Position numbers and translations under genes: made by a program. A stretch of 9,930 nucleotides of DNA from JBBARC01 sp040400005 (GTDB lineage: Bacteria > Pseudomonadota > Alphaproteobacteria > Acetobacterales > Acetobacteraceae), in assembly GCA_040400005.1 (NCBI GenBank), contig JBBARC010000071.1, forward strand, positions 1 to 9,930, read 5' to 3'. Positions 7,415 to 9,930 of this stretch are shown here, in pieces. The notes beneath the pieces were generated by a model. That model did no database searches and was not told the origin of the DNA. It saw only the letters and a program-made list of their open reading frames with translations. The first letter of the stretch is position 1, and each line of letters begins with the position of its first letter.

Positions 7415-7587
7415 ATCTGGGGTCTGGGATCCGTTCAAATCCGCGACAAACCTGAGCAAGCATGGCGTATTGTTTGATGTGGCAGGGTTGGTGTTTGGCG
7501 ATCCGTTTGCGATGACTGTTACTGACCCGCATCAACGCGGCTTGGCGCGAGTATGTGCAACACCAAGGCGCGCGCGGTGGCGATTAA
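7407..7587 (+). pseudogene. brnT-brnA toxin-antitoxin remnant (deletion fusion)
   Basis: The frame from 7407 reads VWDPFKSATNLSKHGVLFD then VAGLVFGDPFAMTVTDPH, which matches the first 40 or so residues of BrnT-type ribonuclease toxins (usual form: WDP.K...NL.KHGV.F..A..VFGDP). Similarity stops near 7530. In the next frame, 7525-7587 reads TRINAAWREYVQHQGARGGD and then a stop, which resembles the C-terminal end of BrnA antitoxins (TRINA.LR.Y). Because brnT normally precedes brnA, the simplest reading is one internal deletion, around 7520-7530, that removed most of both genes and joined them out of frame. The only start for the BrnT part is TTG 7407, overlapping the rseP stop. Neither product can be functional: the toxin lacks its catalytic C-terminal part. 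Found from sequence resemblance alone. Confidence 0.6.
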
Positions 7588-7590
7588 CCG

Positions 7591-7615
7591 CCGGCGCCAG
7601 CCCCATCCACGCCGG
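7591..7615. terminator. Weak hairpin between convergent genes
   Basis: CCGGCG (7591-7596) pairs with CGCCGG (7610-7615) around a 13-base loop, and flanking TTAACC and GGTTGTTAA sequences could lengthen the stem with bulges. It lies between the ends of rseP with its brn scar (plus) and the exosortase-family gene (minus). It could stop transcription in either direction. There is no good T run, so the call is tentative. Confidence 0.3.
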
Positions 7616-7634
7616 TTGTTAATCCGCTTTTGCA

Positions 7635-8849
7635 TCAAGCCCGGATGCACCGCCCGGGGTCGACGGTGATAAGCGACTTCGGCGCCCGCCCCCTCAGGAG
7701 TTTAGTCGTGATGCGCCAGGCATTGACCGCCAGCGGGCTCATCGCTGGCATTTGCTGAGTGCCCAGCCACCAACTCCAGTTGAACTCTAATCCTTTTTTT
7801 AATGATTTTCGCATCAACGGCAGGGTCGCATCCGGCATCTCGAAGTTTGCAGCATAGACGCTGCATCCCGCGGCATTGCGCCACACCTGCATCGTCAACG
7901 CACCGCTGGTCTCTAGTGTGACGTTGCGCACGGGGACAAAGCCCCGCTGCCCCAGCGGATCGTGTGTCTCGGGCACCACCATGACTTGCCTCGCCAGCCC
8001 GCAACACAACGCTACCACCGCCGCACTCGTGGCCAACGGCCGTAGCCCGTCGAACCAGTGCATGCCAGGCGCTAGCGCAGCCGAACGCCGCACCTGCGGC
8101 AGGAGCGCTGCCCAGATCGGCAGTGTCATTGCCACTTCCAACACGTTCAGGCCTAAACTGCTGTGCAAGGCGATATAATTCTGCTCGCTGAAGCACATCG
8201 CCAGCAGGCGCGCCATATTCAAGGCCGCCGCAAGCGCCAGCGGCAACAGTATCGCGGCTGGCCGCGGCCAGATTTCGGCGCTCAGTGCAAGCCGGCGTGC
8301 CGCAAGTGCCCCCAACGTTACAGGCAAAATCAAACATTCCAGGGAACAGCCGCGCAGGATGATCAGCGACCGGCCATCGGCGAGGGTCAGGGTTGCGCCA
8401 TCGCATAGCGTAGGAAGATCAAGCGCCGCTAAAACCAATTGGAGGAGCCGCACCTCAACCACAATCAACGGCCCCGCCAGAGCCTGGCCGAGCGGCCCGT
8501 CTTGCAACGCCCATAATGCCAGCCCGACCAACATAGGCGCTGCAATGACGCCGTGCCGCCCCCGTCGTGCAGCCATGATGGCCAGGGGCACCAAGGCAAG
8601 TACGGCGAAACCCGTCGCCGGGGCGGCCAACAGTATCATGGCCGCGGTTGCGCACAGCCTATCGGGGAAACCCCACCGTGCCCGCGTAGCCCTGTGCAGT
8701 TCAATCAGCACGGCGATCATCACCAACACGGCTACCGGGTGAACGCGCCAACCGGCACCGCCGCCCAGCAGGCGGAGCGGCACCGCGAGCAATCCGCATA
8801 TCAACACGCTGAAGCCAGTATCTCTTGGAATGCTGGTAGCTCTTGGCAT
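7635..8849 (-). CDS. Divergent exosortase/archaeosortase-family membrane protein
   Basis: A 404-residue polytopic membrane protein. Exosortases are transpeptidase-like enzymes that recognise a C-terminal tripartite signal on secreted proteins, cut it and attach the protein elsewhere, outside the cytoplasmic membrane. The family core is visible: LRGCSLECLILPVTLGALAA (166-184 or so) with the candidate nucleophile Cys168, then a hydrophobic helix ending in NMARLLAM (211-218) with Arg214, then ALHSSLG (227-233) with His229. About seven to eight hydrophobic segments cover residues 12-250, and another lies at 271-289. After that an approximately 115-residue hydrophilic tail (290-404) should face the periplasm; it occupies the position of EpsI-like domains in some exosortases, but I do not recognise it. 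Start ATG 8849 has AAGG 11 bases upstream; the frame extends 26 codons further through the terminator hairpin and is implausible there. It lies downstream of a small protein with a sorting-signal-like tail, its probable substrate. Confidence 0.75.
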   Translation of the reverse strand: MPRATSIPRDTGFSVLICGLLAVPLRLLGGGAGWRVHPVAVLVMIAVLIELHRATRARWGFPDRLCATAAMILLAAPATGFAVLALVPLAIMAARRGRHGVIAAPMLVGLALWALQDGPLGQALAGPLIVVEVRLLQLVLAALDLPTLCDGATLTLADGRSLIILRGCSLECLILPVTLGALAARRLALSAEIWPRPAAILLPLALAAALNMARLLAMCFSEQNYIALHSSLGLNVLEVAMTLPIWAALLPQVRRSAALAPGMHWFDGLRPLATSAAVVALCCGLARQVMVVPETHDPLGQRGFVPVRNVTLETSGALTMQVWRNAAGCSVYAANFEMPDATLPLMRKSLKKGLEFNWSWWLGTQQMPAMSPLAVNAWRITTKLLRGRAPKSLITVDPGRCIRA

Positions 8850-8874
8850 TAGCGTTGTTACCTTGTGGCCGGAT

Positions 8875-8910
8875 AAAAACGGCCGGCAGCGGGTGCGCCG
8901 CTGCCGGCCG
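8875..8910 (-). terminator. Strong intrinsic terminator between substrate and exosortase genes
   Basis: A perfect 13-bp stem, CGGCCGGCAGCGG (8880-8892) with CCGCTGCCGGCCG (8898-8910), encloses a 5-base loop. Read on the minus strand it is followed at once by TTTTT (8879-8875). It begins 59 bases after the small substrate gene ends and finishes 25 bases before the exosortase ATG. It should end most transcripts of the small gene, leaving the exosortase to read-through or a weak promoter of its own. Confidence 0.88.
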
Positions 8911-8969
8911 AGCCTGCACGCACGCAAGCAGGTTACCCAAATTGCGTTGAGCAGGACTGCTGTGGCGTG

Positions 8970-9236
8970 TCAGGATTGCTTTTTACGACGACGGATCAAC
9001 ACCGCACCGGCGGCAAGCGTGATTATCGCCGGGATTCCGGCGAGCGGTAGAGGTGCTGGATCAGACCCCTCGCCAGGCTCCACGCCCCCGCCGTCACATG
9101 ACGGGCTGCCCTTACCATTATTCTCGCCGCCGTTGCCGCCACCGCAATCGGTGCCGGCATAGGCAGGGGTTAAATTAATAGAGACCATCGACGCGAACAG
9201 CGCCGCTGCAAGTAGTGTACGTGACAAAGGATGCAT
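8970..9236 (-). CDS. Small secreted protein with exosortase-type C-terminal sorting signal
   Basis: An 88-residue protein. Residues 1-27 are a Sec signal peptide: a basic start (MHPLSRT), a hydrophobic run LLAAALFASMVSINL, and a likely cut after AYA (27). The mature part, about residues 28-60, is low-complexity and rich in Gly, Asn, Ser and acidic residues, with two cysteines (31 and 47) that could form a disulphide. The C-terminus is tripartite: DPAPLPLAG (59-67), a hydrophobic helix IPAIITLAAGAVLI (68-81) and a basic tail RRRKKQS. This is the layout of PEP-CTERM and related exosortase substrates, but the motif is PLPLAG, not VPEP. The gene sits directly upstream of the exosortase-family gene, so I infer it is its dedicated substrate. 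ATG 9236 is chosen because it begins the signal peptide; the open frame runs 112 codons further but is not protein-like. The AAGG of the leader touches the ATG directly, an unusually poor ribosome site. Confidence 0.72.
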   Translation of the reverse strand: MHPLSRTLLAAALFASMVSINLTPAYAGTDCGGGNGGENNGKGSPSCDGGGVEPGEGSDPAPLPLAGIPAIITLAAGAVLIRRRKKQS

Positions 9237-9240
9237 CCTT

Positions 9241-9255
9241 ATTTTGACATTTGAC
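9241..9255 (-). promoter_or_regulatory. Direct GTCAAA repeat in the leader of the small secreted protein
   Basis: Read on the minus strand the leader contains GTCAAAT GTCAAAA, two 7-base copies with one mismatch, 5 to 20 bases before the ATG at 9236. The repeat lies across the ribosome-binding region, and the AAGG that follows abuts the start codon. It could be an operator or translational control site, or bind the 16S tail poorly by design. No known regulator was matched. Confidence 0.3.
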
Positions 9256-9308
9256 CAACGGCGCGGCGGCCGCGGAAAGCTTCCATCCGGCGCCAGCCAA
9301 AGCCCATG

Positions 9309-9324
9309 AGCAACCGCCATGCCA
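9309..9324 (-). promoter_or_regulatory. Sigma-54 (-24/-12) promoter candidate
   Basis: On the minus strand the sequence TGGCAT, GGCGG, TTGCT fits the RpoN consensus TGGCAC-N5-TTGCW with one mismatch (T for the last C). The invariant GG and GC pairs are 12 bases apart, as required, and the spacer starts with G then a purine, also as in the consensus. The predicted transcript start is near 9299, giving a leader of about 63 bases before the small secreted-protein gene at 9236. In several PEP-CTERM bacteria, substrate genes are known to be RpoN-dependent through the PrsK/PrsR system, which strengthens the call. The -24 half is part of a perfect TGCCA-N2-TGGCA palindrome (9320-9331). No activator gene is in this window. 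Confidence 0.6.
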
Positions 9325-9670
9325 CTTGGCACGGGTGGTTTTCGGGACCATCCGAACACACCACGCCCGCGCGCACCCAAATCCGGTATTTTGCGACGCA
9401 TTTTAAGAAATCTTGCAGATTGCGGTGCCGCGGCGCCCCCGCAACCATCCCAGGTGATGCGTGCCGCGAGCCTTACGATGCACGGCCCTTGGCATCGCAC
9501 CATCATTAAAAGAAGAGCGTAGGACGCGTAGGACGCGTAAGGGCCGCGCCATGCGCCGCCGCCATCCGCCAACAGACATACCGTCGGGATGGGTGGTTCA
9601 CGCTTGCAACGCTCGCGAGCGAGGGGATGCGCGGACCGTCGGCGCCGGGTTTTACCCGGGCGAGTTCGGG
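9325..9670. other. Non-coding region upstream of the small secreted protein, with short repeats
   Basis: No convincing gene was found in these 346 bases; the open frames in it lack protein-like composition. It holds several short symmetrical sequences: AATCT-TGC-AGATT (9409-9421), about 116 bases before the predicted sigma-54 start and thus at typical enhancer distance; GCGG-TG-CCGC (9422-9431); CGATGC (9476-9481) with GCATCG (9492-9497); the perfect 12-base palindrome CGCTCGCGAGCG (9610-9621); and CCGGGT (9645-9650) with ACCCGG (9654-9659), a hairpin 12 bases past the stop of the next minus-strand gene but lacking a T run. Activator-binding sites are plausible but not shown. Confidence 0.45.
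9517..9542. repeat. Short 9-bp tandem repeat
   Basis: GCGTAGGAC occurs twice in tandem (9517-9525, 9526-9534) and is followed by a partial third copy, GCGTAAGG (9535-9542). It lies in the non-coding stretch upstream of the small secreted protein. It may be a binding-site array or a slippage product; nothing else links it to a function. Confidence 0.6.
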
Positions 9671-9930
9671 TTAGGGCGGGGAGGTGGCGCGGGGGCCGGC
9701 GTGGTCGTCATCAACGCCATCTGGAGGGTCGATGGGATAGAAGAGGTATTCGTCGGGGAGTTTGGTGTAGTCTATTTCGATGCCGAAATCTTCGCAGATG
9801 CACGCGAGGAAATCGGCGGAGCCGTAGGCTTGATCGGGGTCGGCTTGCAGTTCTTCATCGAGGCGGGCGGTGATGTCGCGCAAGGTGGCGGCGCGGTTTG
9901 GGATTTTGGCGGTGACGAAGCGGAAGGCTT
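9671..9930 (-). CDS. Unrecognised acidic protein, partial at window edge
   Basis: A minus-strand frame is open from the right edge of the window down to a TAA at 9671, so the N-terminus lies outside. The visible 85 or so residues begin AFRFVTAKIPNRAATLRDIT, continue ARLDEELQADPDQAYGSADF, LACICEDFGIEIDYTKLPDE and YLFYPIDPPDGVDDDHAGPR, and end ATSPP. They are acidic, have no signal peptide or membrane helix, and look like a real soluble protein: the composition is balanced and the wobble positions are GC-rich on this strand. An internal TTG at 9883 is a possible but poor start. The tail after the PIDPPDG segment looks disordered. I do not recognise the family. It is on the same strand as the exosortase pair but 434 bases upstream, with its own hairpin at 9645-9659, so it is probably separate. 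Confidence 0.6.
   Translation of the reverse strand, partial: AFRFVTAKIPNRAATLRDITARLDEELQADPDQAYGSADFLACICEDFGIEIDYTKLPDEYLFYPIDPPDGVDDDHAGPRATSPP

Noticed and set aside
7702..8406. 234-codon open frame on the minus strand inside the exosortase-family gene
   Set aside because: It overlaps the longer membrane-protein frame in another phase, is Ala/Gly/Arg-rich in the manner of GC-rich shadow frames, and has no recognisable motif.
8850..8927. 26-residue N-terminal extension of the exosortase-family protein
   Set aside because: It would be encoded by the terminator hairpin and its T run; the residues are basic and unlike an exosortase start.
9244..9256. TTGACA-like sequence on the plus strand as a sigma-70 -35 box
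   Set aside because: No -10 element or plus-strand gene follows; the same bases are better explained as the GTCAAA repeat in the minus-strand leader.
9325..9345. Second, divergent sigma-54 box on the plus strand starting TTGGCACG
   Set aside because: The -24 half is good, but no GC pair follows at the required 12-base distance and no plus-strand gene lies downstream.
9517..9542. Tandem 9-bp repeat as a CRISPR array or replication iteron
   Set aside because: Units are directly adjacent without spacers, fewer than three copies exist, and no cas or replication gene is nearby.
9237..9572. N-terminal 112-codon extension of the small secreted protein frame
   Set aside because: The extension is Arg/Gly/Trp-rich, spans the sigma-54 box and repeats, and would bury a clear signal peptide in the middle of a protein.

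Overview
The window reads as a GC-rich alphaproteobacterial chromosome, most likely Rhodospirillales and possibly Acetobacteraceae-like. The evidence is the conserved gene order pyrH-frr-uppS-cdsA-dxr-rseP (mmpA type, one PDZ domain) and palindromic intergenic repeats of a kind I associate with that group. The lineage call is an inference, not a measurement.

Layout. Positions 58-1736 (minus strand) hold a two-gene unit: a PaaG-like enoyl-CoA hydratase/isomerase and, upstream of it, a dimethylarginine dimethylaminohydrolase/amidinotransferase-family enzyme. Positions 1993-7414 (plus strand) hold six housekeeping genes: UMP kinase, ribosome recycling factor, undecaprenyl diphosphate synthase, CDP-diglyceride synthase, DXP reductoisomerase and site-2 protease RseP/MmpA. 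frr, uppS, cdsA and dxr overlap each other or nearly so, and rseP follows closely, so these five are probably one transcript. A roughly 165-bp nested palindromic element separates pyrH from frr. Together these genes supply UTP/CTP precursor, ribosome recycling, isoprenoid precursors, the lipid carrier for the cell wall, phospholipid precursor and envelope stress proteolysis. The usual flanks (rpsB-tsf before pyrH, bamA after rseP) are absent.

The accessory part starts at the rseP stop codon. First comes a scar of a BrnT/BrnA toxin-antitoxin locus (7407-7587): the head of brnT is joined out of frame to the tail of brnA. On the minus strand follow a divergent 404-residue exosortase-family membrane protein (7635-8849) and, upstream of it, an 88-residue secreted protein (8970-9236). 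That protein has a signal peptide, a Gly/Asn/Ser-rich body with two cysteines, and a C-terminal sorting-signal-like tail (Pro-rich motif, hydrophobic helix, RRRKK). A strong intrinsic terminator lies between the two genes. A good sigma-54 type (-24/-12) promoter match lies about 63 bp plus a leader upstream of the small gene. I interpret this as a compact exosortase/dedicated-substrate pair under RpoN control, the most interesting item in the window.

Positions 9237-9670 contain no convincing gene, but several short repeats and the promoter. The window ends inside an unrecognised acidic minus-strand protein (9671 to the edge). No tRNA, rRNA, CRISPR array or intact insertion sequence was seen.
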